Below, piece after piece: positions 26,067-33,513 of a DNA stretch of 64,000 nucleotides; the first letter of the stretch is position 1; every line of letters begins with the position of its first letter. Source of the stretch: Noviluteimonas lactosilytica (GTDB taxonomy: Bacteria; Pseudomonadota; Gammaproteobacteria; Xanthomonadales; Xanthomonadaceae); NCBI RefSeq assembly GCF_020866925.1, contig NZ_JAJGAK010000001.1, positions 974,189 to 1,038,188 on the forward strand. Reading direction: 5' to 3'. The position numbers were made by a program, and so were the translations under genes. The notes beneath the pieces were generated by a model, which ran no database searches, was not told where the DNA came from, and worked only from the letters and a program-made list of their open reading frames with translations.

Positions 26067-28145
26067 ATGCCCGCCCACGCCGCGCGTCGCCGCGCCCTGT
26101 CCCTGGCCGTCCTGGCCGCCCTCGCCTCCTTCACCGCTGCCGCCCAGGAGCGCGTCATCGACACCGTCGAGGTCGTCGGCAGCAGCGAGACCGCGACCAA
26201 GACCGACACCCCGATTTCCGAAATCCCGCAATCCGTGTCGGTCATCTCCAGCGACGAGATGCGCGATCGCGCGGTGCACGGCGTCGAAGAAGCGGTGTGG
26301 TTCACCGCCGGCGCGCAGGGCGGCGGCTACGGGCCCGACCCGCGCAGCGACTGGCTGCTGGTGCGCGGCTTCACGCCCGCGCGTTATCTCGACGGCATCG
26401 CGCTCGCCGATGGATCGAACACCGGCATCACGCGCATCGAGCCCTACGGCCTGGAACGCGTCGAAGTACTGAAGGGCCCGGCCTCGGTCGGCTACGGTGC
26501 GATGCCGCCGGGCGGCCTGCTCAACTACATCAGCAAGCGCCCGACCGAAACGGACCTGCGCGAAGTGGAACTGCAGGCCGGCACGTTCGGCCTCGCGCAG
26601 GCCGCGGTCGATTTCGGCGGCGCGCTCAACGACTCGGGCACCTGGCTCTATCGCCTCACCGCGCTCGCGCGCAACAGCGACGACGTCGTCGATTTCGTGC
26701 ACGACGATCGTTACTACGTCGCGCCCGCGCTGACGTGGAAGCCCGACGAAGCGAACACGCTCACGCTGCTCGCGCGCTACCAGCGCAACGACACCGTCGC
26801 CGGCGGCGGCTTCCTGCCTTCGCAGGGCACGCTCGATCCGAATCCGAACGGCAAGATCCCGATCAACCGCTACACCGGCGAACCGGGCTACAACACCTAC
26901 GACAAGACGATGCAGTCGGCCGGTTGGGAGTTCACCCACGACTTCGGCGGCGGCACGGTGTTCGGCCAGAGCGCGCGTTACGGCACGACCGACATCGATC
27001 CGGCGACGACGGTCGGCGCGTTCGGCCTGCTCGGCGACCTGCGCACGCTGTTCCGCTACATCTGGGCGACCGAAGAGGAATCGAAGAACTTCGGCATCGA
27101 CAATCACCTGCAGTTCGCGTTCACCACCGGCGGCGCCGAACACACGGTGCTGATGGGCATGGACTATCGCAACGCGCGCAACAACTACGCGTCCGCGTTC
27201 TCGTTCACCGCGCCGACGCTCGACATCTTCAACCCCGTGTACGGCGCGACGATCGTGCGCCCCGACTACACCTCGCGCGTGATCCAGCACCAGTCGCAGG
27301 TCGGCTTCTACCTGCAGGACCAGGTGAAGATCGATCGCTGGGTGGTGACCCTCGGCGGCCGCCAGGATTTCGTCGGCACGACCACCGAGGACGTGATCGT
27401 CGGCGGCGGCGGACGTCGCCAGAGCGACGACAAGTTCTCCGGCAAGGTCGGCGTCAACTACGTGTTCGACAACGGGCTTGCGCCTTACGCGGGCTGGTCG
27501 CAGTCGTTCCAGCCGACGGTGGGCACCGATTTCTTCGGCAAGGCCTTCGTGCCGACGACGGGCGACCAGGTCGAAGTCGGCCTGAAGTACCAGCCGCGCG
27601 GCAACCGCATCCTCGCCACGATCGCCGCGTACCGCCTGCTGCAGCAGAACACGCTGACGGTGGATCCGAACCACACGCTGTATTCGATCCAGCAGGGCGA
27701 AACCGAAGTGCGCGGCGCCGAACTCGAAGGCCGCTGGTATGCGACCGACGGCCTGAGCCTGTTCGGCGCGTACACGTACGCCGATACGGAAGTCACGCAA
27801 TCCAACGACCCGCTGTCGCTCGGCAAGCAGATCCCGCTGCAGCCGAAGCACGTGGCGTCGCTCGGCTTCGATTACACCTTCACCGCAGGCGCGCTGTCGG
27901 GCTTCGGCTTCGGCGCGAGTTCGCGTTACACGGGCGAACACTACGGCGATGCGTACAACGAATGGCAGACGCCGTCGTACACGCTGTTCGACGCGGCGAT
28001 CCATTACGACGTCGGTCCGTGGCGCCTGCAACTCAACGCGAACAACGTCGCGGACAAGGAGTACATCAGCGCGTGCAACAGCGCGGCGTGGTGCTACTAC
28101 GGCTATCCGCGCACGGTGACCGCGACCGCGCGGTTCCAATGGTGA
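26067..28145 (+). CDS. TonB-dependent siderophore receptor
   Basis: A 692-residue outer-membrane receptor that imports ferric siderophores with TonB-ExbBD energy. The signal peptide is MPAHAARRRALSLAVLAALA with cleavage after FTAAA. The plug domain follows: TonB-box-like IDTVEVVG, IPQSVSVISSDEMRDRAV, LVRGFTPARYLDG, RIEPYGLERVEVLKGPASV and GGLLNYISKRPT. A 22-strand-type barrel runs to the terminal aromatic residue (TATARFQW). The NYISKRPT/GLERVEVLKGP motifs place it in the siderophore (FhuA/FpvA-like) branch rather than haem or cobalamin. ATG 26067 is the first Met giving a signal peptide. It is first gene of an operon with the PepSY protein and globin, behind a Fur-like palindrome. The siderophore is not identifiable. 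Confidence 0.94.
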   Translation: MPAHAARRRALSLAVLAALASFTAAAQERVIDTVEVVGSSETATKTDTPISEIPQSVSVISSDEMRDRAVHGVEEAVWFTAGAQGGGYGPDPRSDWLLVRGFTPARYLDGIALADGSNTGITRIEPYGLERVEVLKGPASVGYGAMPPGGLLNYISKRPTETDLREVELQAGTFGLAQAAVDFGGALNDSGTWLYRLTALARNSDDVVDFVHDDRYYVAPALTWKPDEANTLTLLARYQRNDTVAGGGFLPSQGTLDPNPNGKIPINRYTGEPGYNTYDKTMQSAGWEFTHDFGGGTVFGQSARYGTTDIDPATTVGAFGLLGDLRTLFRYIWATEEESKNFGIDNHLQFAFTTGGAEHTVLMGMDYRNARNNYASAFSFTAPTLDIFNPVYGATIVRPDYTSRVIQHQSQVGFYLQDQVKIDRWVVTLGGRQDFVGTTTEDVIVGGGGRRQSDDKFSGKVGVNYVFDNGLAPYAGWSQSFQPTVGTDFFGKAFVPTTGDQVEVGLKYQPRGNRILATIAAYRLLQQNTLTVDPNHTLYSIQQGETEVRGAELEGRWYATDGLSLFGAYTYADTEVTQSNDPLSLGKQIPLQPKHVASLGFDYTFTAGALSGFGFGASSRYTGEHYGDAYNEWQTPSYTLFDAAIHYDVGPWRLQLNANNVADKEYISACNSAAWCYYGYPRTVTATARFQW

Positions 28146-28164
28146 ATGCCCCAGTGGTGATGCG

Positions 28165-28428
28165 TTGCTGACCCTGCTCGCCATCGTTGCCACGCTGCTC
28201 TCGGCCGCATCGCTGCATGCGGGCTCGCCGCATGGGCGATGGCCGGGCGCCGCGCGACGCGCGTTCGGTCGCAAGGCGATCGGTTTCGCGATCGCGGGGG
28301 TCGCGCTCGCGGCATGGATCGCGCGACTCGGCATCGGCGCGGGCGCGTGCGCGATGGTCCTGACGTGGATGTTCGCGTTCGTCTTCCTGCCCTACGCGAT
28401 GACGCTGCGCGCAGGGGAGCCGCGCTGA
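28165..28428 (+). CDS. small membrane protein, DUF3325-like
   Basis: An 87-residue protein with three hydrophobic segments (TLLAIVATLLSAASLHAG, AIGFAIAGVALAAWIARLGI, GACAMVLTWMFAFVFLPYAM). The SPHGRWPGAARR loop between helices 1 and 2 recalls the QPRHW-type loop of DUF3325 proteins, which accompany TonB receptors and PepSY proteins in iron operons. The only usable start I find is TTG 28165, with a weak GGTG before it; no in-frame ATG or GTG exists between the receptor and the first helix. That is odd and may mean weak, coupled translation. Its stop TGA shares its A with the next ATG (TGATG). Function is probably accessory to siderophore uptake. Confidence 0.7.
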   Translation: MLTLLAIVATLLSAASLHAGSPHGRWPGAARRAFGRKAIGFAIAGVALAAWIARLGIGAGACAMVLTWMFAFVFLPYAMTLRAGEPR

Positions 28429-28691
28429 TGTGGGCGCGCGCAAGCGCCGGCGTCGTCGCCGGTTTCTTCCTCTCGGCAGGCATCGTCGGCCTGGTGTGCT
28501 GGGGCTTGCCCGGACCGTGGACGTCGACGATCGTCGGCGGCCTCGTCGCGTTCTTCCCGGTGTGGATGGGCGTGATGGGCGCGAGCTTCGCCTTCGCGAA
28601 CGGACGCCGCGCGTGGGCGTGGCTGGGTTCGCTCGCGGTGTTCAGCATGGGCGCGCTCTGGGGCCTGCAGCAATTGGCGTGGGTGGCGTGA
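28428..28691 (+). CDS. small membrane protein, DUF3649-like
   Basis: An 87-residue integral membrane protein with about three helices (GVVAGFFLSAGIVGLVCWGL, IVGGLVAFFPVWMGVMGASF, WLGSLAVFSMGALWGLQQLA). The FFPVW-GVM-ASF segment is typical of the small protein that sits beside PepSY iron-uptake proteins and is often labelled DUF3649 or 'iron transporter'. ATG 28428 overlaps the preceding stop by one base, so translation is coupled. The next gene starts four bases after its stop. It probably forms a complex with the PepSY protein in the inner membrane, but no activity is known to me. Confidence 0.72.
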   Translation: MWARASAGVVAGFFLSAGIVGLVCWGLPGPWTSTIVGGLVAFFPVWMGVMGASFAFANGRRAWAWLGSLAVFSMGALWGLQQLAWVA

Positions 28692-28695
28692 CGCG

Positions 28696-30282
28696 ATGAA
28701 GTTCAGTGCCGACACGCTCCGCAAGTTCACCACCGTCCACACGTGGGTCGGCCTGGTCGCGGGCTTCGCCCTGTTCGTCGCGTTCTACGCGGGCGCGATC
28801 ACCGTCTTCCATCACGACGTGCAGGCGTGGCAATCGCCGCACGGCGTGGCGCGCAAGGCCGAATCGCTTGCCGACGCGCAGCGACTGCTGGACGAAACGC
28901 TTCGCCTGCATCCGGAAGCGCGCACGCACGTCGGCATGGTGTTCCCCGGCGGCGAGTATCCGGTCGCGTCGAGCTACTGGGTCGATGCGAAGGGCACGTG
29001 GCAGTTCGCCACGCTCGCCGATCCGCAGGGCCGCCCCGAATCCACCGGCACCGAGTTGCCGGAACTCGTCAACGCGCTGCACTACACGCTGGGCCTGCCG
29101 ATCACCGCGGGCACGTGGCTGATGGGCGTCGTGAGCCTGTTGTATGGACTCGCGTTGATTTCCGGCGTCGTCATCCACCTGCCGAAGCTCGTCGAGGATC
29201 TGTTCGCGCTGCGTCGCGGCCGCAACCTCAAGCGCTTCTGGCAGGACGCGCACAACGTCATCGGCGTGCTCAGCCTGCCGATGCACGTCGTGTTCGCGAC
29301 CACGGGTGCGCTGCTGTGCCTGCTCGCGTTGCTGATGGCGACGATGAACCCGCTCGTGTTCCGCGGCCAGCTGATGACGGCGCTGCCCGCCGCGATGGAC
29401 ACCGCGCCGCAGGTCGCCGCATCGGAACGCGCGCAGCCGATCGCCTCGCTCGCCTTCCTGCATGCGCGCGCGATCGAAGTCGCGCGCGAACACGGCGTGC
29501 CCGACTTCGAACCCGCCTACCTGAAGCTCGCCAACGCCGGCGACGCCAACGCGATCATCGAGATCAGCGGCGCCAGCGAACGCGCGGTCGGCGCGATCGG
29601 TTCCGTCGCGATGAACGCCGCCACGGGCGAAGTCCTCGCCACGCAATTGCAGGGTGCGCGCGACGCCAACCACGCCACGCTCTCCGCCACGTACTCGCTG
29701 CACTTCGGCGACTGGGGCAACGCGTGGGTGCGGTGGATGTATTTCCTGCTCGGCCTCGGCGGCGCGTTCCTGTTCTATTCCGGCAACCTGTTGTGGATCG
29801 AATCGCGCCGCAAGCGCAGGCAGCAGGCGCAAGGCCGCGCGCAGTGGTGGATGGCGCGCGCGACGGTCGGCGTGTGCATCGGCGTGTGCGTCGCGATCTC
29901 CGCCGCGTTCGTCGCGGCCGCGGTGTTGCAGATGCCGGCGTGGCGCACGCGCGTGGATCTCGACACCGGCATCCGCGTCGCGTGCCTGGCCACGTGGATC
30001 CTGTGCGCGACCTGGGCCGCGTTGCGGCCGCCGATCCGCGCGGCGCACGAACTGCTGTGGCTCGCCGCGATCGTCACCGCGCTGGTGCCGATCGCACATG
30101 GCGTCGCCACCGGCGCATGGCTGTGGACGAGCGCGGCCGCCGGCGACATGTCGCTCTTCGCGATCGACGCCGGTGCACTTGCGCTCGCGTTCGGCTTCGC
30201 GCGCCTCGCGCAAGCGTCACGCAAGCGCATGCACGATGGCGATGGAAACAGCGTGTGGGCGATCCAGGCCACGACCCCATGA
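28696..30282 (+). CDS. PepSY-associated TM protein (iron-uptake reductase-like, PiuB type)
   Basis: A 528-residue inner-membrane protein with the PepSY_TM layout. The first helix follows the leader KFTTVHTWVGLVAGF and contains FVAFYAGAITVFHHDV, with paired histidines. A periplasmic PepSY-like domain follows, then LPITAGTWLMGVVSLLYG. The next two helices lie at about 200-225 (MHVVFATTGALLCLLALL) and about 345-365 (YFLLGLGGAFLFYSGNLLW). Three or four more C-terminal helices complete the protein. Paired histidines in several helices suggest haem or metal ligation, and relatives are proposed to release iron from siderophores by reduction; that role is inferred from the family. Its stop overlaps the globin start (ATGA at 30279-30282). 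It is fourth gene of the receptor operon. Confidence 0.88.
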   Translation: MKFSADTLRKFTTVHTWVGLVAGFALFVAFYAGAITVFHHDVQAWQSPHGVARKAESLADAQRLLDETLRLHPEARTHVGMVFPGGEYPVASSYWVDAKGTWQFATLADPQGRPESTGTELPELVNALHYTLGLPITAGTWLMGVVSLLYGLALISGVVIHLPKLVEDLFALRRGRNLKRFWQDAHNVIGVLSLPMHVVFATTGALLCLLALLMATMNPLVFRGQLMTALPAAMDTAPQVAASERAQPIASLAFLHARAIEVAREHGVPDFEPAYLKLANAGDANAIIEISGASERAVGAIGSVAMNAATGEVLATQLQGARDANHATLSATYSLHFGDWGNAWVRWMYFLLGLGGAFLFYSGNLLWIESRRKRRQQAQGRAQWWMARATVGVCIGVCVAISAAFVAAAVLQMPAWRTRVDLDTGIRVACLATWILCATWAALRPPIRAAHELLWLAAIVTALVPIAHGVATGAWLWTSAAAGDMSLFAIDAGALALAFGFARLAQASRKRMHDGDGNSVWAIQATTP

Positions 30283-30683
30283 CCACGCCACTCGACAACG
30301 CCGACATCGTCCGCCTCGTCGATCGTTTCTACGACCGCGTGCAGGCCGACCCGATCCTCGGCCCCGTGTTCAATCCCGCCGTGCACGACTGGCCGGAACA
30401 CAAACGCACGCTCGTGTCGTTCTGGAGTTCGATCGCGCTCGGCACGCGCAGCTATCGCGGCAATCCCATGGCGATGCATCGCCCGCATGCGATTCGCGAA
30501 GAGCACTTCGCGCATTGGCTCGCGCTGTGGCGCGAAGTCGCGGAGGCCGAGCTGCCCGCCGAACACGCGGCCATGTTCATCGAACATGCGAATCGTATCG
30601 CGCAGAGCCTGCAATTCGGCCTGGGACTGATGCCGCGGCGTGGAGTGATCCGCGGGCTGCCGGTGATCGGCGACGACCTTTAG
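30279..30683 (+). CDS. group III truncated haemoglobin
   Basis: A 134-residue cytosolic globin of the truncated class III. The start IVRLVDRFYDRVQADPILGP contains the B-helix Tyr (FYDRV). WPEHKRTLVSFWSSIALGTR corresponds to helices C-E with the distal-side Trp. HAIREEHFAHWLALWREV carries the proximal F8 His, and FIEHANRIAQSLQFGLG ends the fold. Class III globins bind haem and O2 or NO, but their roles are unsettled. Coupling to a siderophore operon through ATGA overlap with the PepSY gene points to iron or redox handling of freshly imported iron. Its stop overlaps by four bases the stop of the convergent oxygenase gene. Confidence 0.93.
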   Translation: MTTPLDNADIVRLVDRFYDRVQADPILGPVFNPAVHDWPEHKRTLVSFWSSIALGTRSYRGNPMAMHRPHAIREEHFAHWLALWREVAEAELPAEHAAMFIEHANRIAQSLQFGLGLMPRRGVIRGLPVIGDDL

Positions 30684-31360
30684 TCCATGTGCGACGCGTT
30701 GCGATCGCGATGCTTTCCCAGCGCACGATCCGCCCGCCCCGCCACCCATTTGACGAATCGCGACCACCGTCCGCGCCGCGTCTTCCGCGAGCGCGCCGAT
30801 TCATCGACCAGCCACGCCACCTGGATCACGTGCCGCTCGCCTTCGAACGGCAGGTGCCCGTGCCACGAACACTCGGTGCGCTTGAACGCCGCGAGCGTGC
30901 CGTAGAGCGGCGGGATTTCGGGAACGAGCGTCGCGTCGATGTCGTTCGTGGCCGACAGGAAACGCAGGCAACCGGCATGCGATCCGTCGGGCCAGTGCGG
31001 GTTGAGGTACAGCAACGCGCTGGCGACTTTCGACAGGCTGTCGGTGTGGATCGACCCGTGCCGCTCGTTGAGCGAACGGCAGATCGTCACCAGCGGCGGA
31101 TGGCGCGACATGCCGGCGATGCCGAGTCGCGCACCCAGCGCATCCGCGAAACCGGGCGCCGTCAGTTCGGCGACGAGCGCGTTGACGCTCGCACCGCAGT
31201 CGCCGACGTCGTGCGGGAAATACCCCGCGCCGCGATAGCGCGGAAAATCCGCATCCAGCGCCGACACGTACGCCGGATCGAGCACGTCGTGCGCGATCAG
31301 CAAGGGGAACGGCGCCTCCCGGACGTCGGCGACATCGAGCTGGTCCGTTCGCAGCAACAT
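30680..31360 (-). CDS. 2OG-Fe(II) oxygenase family protein
   Basis: A 226-residue non-haem iron dioxygenase-like protein. The jelly-roll shows the HxD pair in RHGSIHTDSLSKVAS, then LLYLNPHWPDGSHAGCLRFL, typical of prolyl-4-hydroxylase-type folds. The distal His and 2-oxoglutarate Arg are in the GHLPFEGERHVIQVAW segment. The C-terminal 35 residues are very basic (KTRRGRWSRFVKWVAGR) and may bind nucleic acid or membrane. The ATG at 31360 begins MLLRTDQLDV. The gene converges on the globin with a four-base overlap of stops (30680-30683). The substrate is unknown; related enzymes modify proteins, sugars or small molecules. Confidence 0.85.
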   Translation of the reverse strand: MLLRTDQLDVADVREAPFPLLIAHDVLDPAYVSALDADFPRYRGAGYFPHDVGDCGASVNALVAELTAPGFADALGARLGIAGMSRHPPLVTICRSLNERHGSIHTDSLSKVASALLYLNPHWPDGSHAGCLRFLSATNDIDATLVPEIPPLYGTLAAFKRTECSWHGHLPFEGERHVIQVAWLVDESARSRKTRRGRWSRFVKWVAGRADRALGKHRDRNASHMD

Positions 31361-31401
31361 GCGGGAAATCTTCCGGGGAGCGCGTTCAAGCGCCCGTGAA
31401 G

Positions 31402-32325
31402 TCAGACCGCTGCGTTCTCGACCGCCCGGCCTTCGGCGAGCCATCCCGACACACCGCCCGCGAGCGGACGCACGTTGCGGAACCCGCGCTTGCGGATCGC
31501 AAGGGCCAGCACCGCGGCGGAGACCTCGTTCGGACAGTCGCAATACACGACCACGGTCTGGTGCGGCATCGCCATCGCTTCTTCGGGCGTCGATGCAAAG
31601 ACCGCGCCGGGAATCCAGCCGGTGCTGCGACGATCGGCTTCGGCGCGCACGTCGAGGATGAGCGGCGCGTTGCCGGAGTCGATCATCTGCGCCAGTTCGG
31701 CGGACGACACGCGCGCCATGCGCAGTTGCCGCAGGAACCACTGGCGACGGCCCCACTTCCACGCGATGTACGCCGCGACGATCGCGAGCAGCGCGGGCAG
31801 CGCCATGTGCCCGAGGTCCGCGAGATCGGCGAGCAGGTCGTCGACCGCGTCATGGAAGACCACGCCGAGCACCACCGCGCCGCCCGCCCACAACGCGGCG
31901 CCGATGCCGTCGAAGAACAAGAAGGTGCGCGTGCGCGTGCCCGATTGTCCGGCGAGCGTCGTCGCGACGGCGGCGAACCCCGGCACGAACTTGGCGATGA
32001 TCAGCGACGCGACGCCGTACTTCGCGAATGCACCACGCGTGCGGATCACGCACGAATCCGGCGACAACGACAGCCGGCACATCAGGCGCACGATCCGGTT
32101 GCCGAAGCGCCGCCCGCCGGTGAACCACACCCAGTCGGCGAGTATGGCGGCGACCGTCGCGACGGCCAGGATCGGCCAGACCGACTTGCCGTCCATCACC
32201 GCGAGCGCGGTGGTGACGATGATCGCCGGATACGCGGGCACCGGGATCCCGCCCTGGTCCAGCAGGACCGTGACGAAGACCACCACGAGCCCGTAAACGG
32301 CGATGAGGTGCAGCAGCGAATCCAT
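31402..32325 (-). CDS. DedA-family membrane protein fused to a rhodanese domain
   Basis: A 307-residue protein with two parts. Residues 1-195 are a DedA/VTT membrane domain: LLDQGGIPVPAYPAIIVTTA (re-entrant loop), FVPGFAAVATTLAGQSG (the conserved F.PG....G motif), and helices ending HMALPALLAIVAAYIAWKW. Residues 205-307 form a cytosolic rhodanese-like domain (LILDVRAEADRR, IPGAVFAS) with catalytic Cys in VYCDCPNEVSA. DedA proteins are implicated in lipid scrambling and proton-motive-force homeostasis; rhodaneses handle sulfane sulfur or act as regulatory modules. I chose ATG 32325 (MDSLLHLIAVYG); an ATG 19 codons upstream adds a non-membrane extension. The gene is alone on its strand, 40 bases from the oxygenase start. 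Confidence 0.87.
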   Translation of the reverse strand: MDSLLHLIAVYGLVVVFVTVLLDQGGIPVPAYPAIIVTTALAVMDGKSVWPILAVATVAAILADWVWFTGGRRFGNRIVRLMCRLSLSPDSCVIRTRGAFAKYGVASLIIAKFVPGFAAVATTLAGQSGTRTRTFLFFDGIGAALWAGGAVVLGVVFHDAVDDLLADLADLGHMALPALLAIVAAYIAWKWGRRQWFLRQLRMARVSSAELAQMIDSGNAPLILDVRAEADRRSTGWIPGAVFASTPEEAMAMPHQTVVVYCDCPNEVSAAVLALAIRKRGFRNVRPLAGGVSGWLAEGRAVENAAV

Positions 32326-32421
32326 GGCGAGCGAGCCCCCGATCAGGAACCCGGGAAATGGCGACGCATTGTGCGCCTCCAAGACGCCGCACGCGGATCG
32401 CAGCGTTGCGGCATCGCCACG

Positions 32422-33513
32422 TCAGGCTGCCAGGGCCACGGACAGTTGCACGATCCGCGCTTCGAGCGAATAGCGGCGCGCGATGTCCTCGCGGTGCGCC
32501 TCTGCATTCGCCCGCCACCGCGGCCACGACGCACGCAGCGAACGCAGCAATTCGACCGCATGATCCAGGTGCGGGTCCGCCCAGTGCATGTCGATGTCGT
32601 AGAAGTCGACGAAGTCCTCCATGCCGAACACCGGCGCGAGGTTGCTGCGCACGACGCCCTGCGGATGGAGGAATTCCATCGGCGCCGACCAGCCGGTATG
32701 CACGACCGGCGTGCCGGCGAGCGTGGCCTGCCACGCAGGCAGCCCCCAACCTTCGGCATGCGCAAGGCCCACGACGCCATGCGCCGAGGCATACAACTCG
32801 CGCATCTGCCGGTCGGAAAGAAATCCGGTCGCCAATTCGATGCGCGGCAACGCACGCGCGGGCCGCATCTGCCGCAGGACCGACTGCACCGCGTCGTGCA
32901 TGAACTTCGTGTTCTGCGTGGCGTCGCTGAAGCGATGGGCCTTCAGCAGCAAAGTCGCATCGGGATCGCCGTCGAACGCTGCGCAGAAAGCACGGATCAG
33001 ACCGGTGGGATTCTTGCGTTCGGACCACTGGAAGACCGACAGCAAGCGGAAGCGATCCGCGGCCGGGCCCTTCCTGTCGGCATCGTACTTGCCCGCATCG
33101 GCATCCGGGCCGACGACATACACGGGCACCGTGACACCGGAAGCGATGAACATCGCGCGCGCCCACGCCGACGGCGTCCAGATCGCATCCATCGCGTTGC
33201 ACATCCCCACCCATGCCGTCGGCAGGCGATCGGCCTCGAACACGGTGAAGCCGATGTTGCGCACGCCCGGCAAGCGGAACTGTTCGAACAACGGCGGGAT
33301 CATGTTGACGATGTTGACCTCGGGCGCCACGTGTTGCTCGAACAACCCACGCGCCTGCGCGGCGAGCGGACCGAAGTCGGCGTTGCTCGCCTGGATCGGA
33401 AGTTCGACCACCGCCACCTCGTGACCCGCCTGCACGAGCTGGTTGATCACGATCCGCCCCAGTTCCGCGTAGCCCATGTGCGACTGGATCGGGCTGCAGA
33501 AGCGCACTTTCAT
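32422..33513 (-). CDS. GT-B glycosyltransferase (group 1-like)
   Basis: A 363-residue cytosolic glycosyltransferase. The N-lobe starts MKVRFCSPIQSHMGYAELGR, the usual SxxxGYxxxGR acceptor-loop form of GT4-like enzymes. The C-lobe starts near residue 165 (FRLLSVFQWSERKNPTGLIR) and contains HAEGWGLPAWQATLAGTPVV near 270, the nucleotide-sugar site. In the canonical EGFGLPxLEAMA motif the second acidic residue is Glu; here it appears as Gln or Ala (PAWQAT). Either the donor is bound differently or another residue serves. ATG 33513 overlaps the hydrolase stop (ATGA), so the two genes are translationally coupled. The donor, acceptor and pathway are unknown. Confidence 0.85.
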   Translation of the reverse strand: MKVRFCSPIQSHMGYAELGRIVINQLVQAGHEVAVVELPIQASNADFGPLAAQARGLFEQHVAPEVNIVNMIPPLFEQFRLPGVRNIGFTVFEADRLPTAWVGMCNAMDAIWTPSAWARAMFIASGVTVPVYVVGPDADAGKYDADRKGPAADRFRLLSVFQWSERKNPTGLIRAFCAAFDGDPDATLLLKAHRFSDATQNTKFMHDAVQSVLRQMRPARALPRIELATGFLSDRQMRELYASAHGVVGLAHAEGWGLPAWQATLAGTPVVHTGWSAPMEFLHPQGVVRSNLAPVFGMEDFVDFYDIDMHWADPHLDHAVELLRSLRASWPRWRANAEAHREDIARRYSLEARIVQLSVALAA

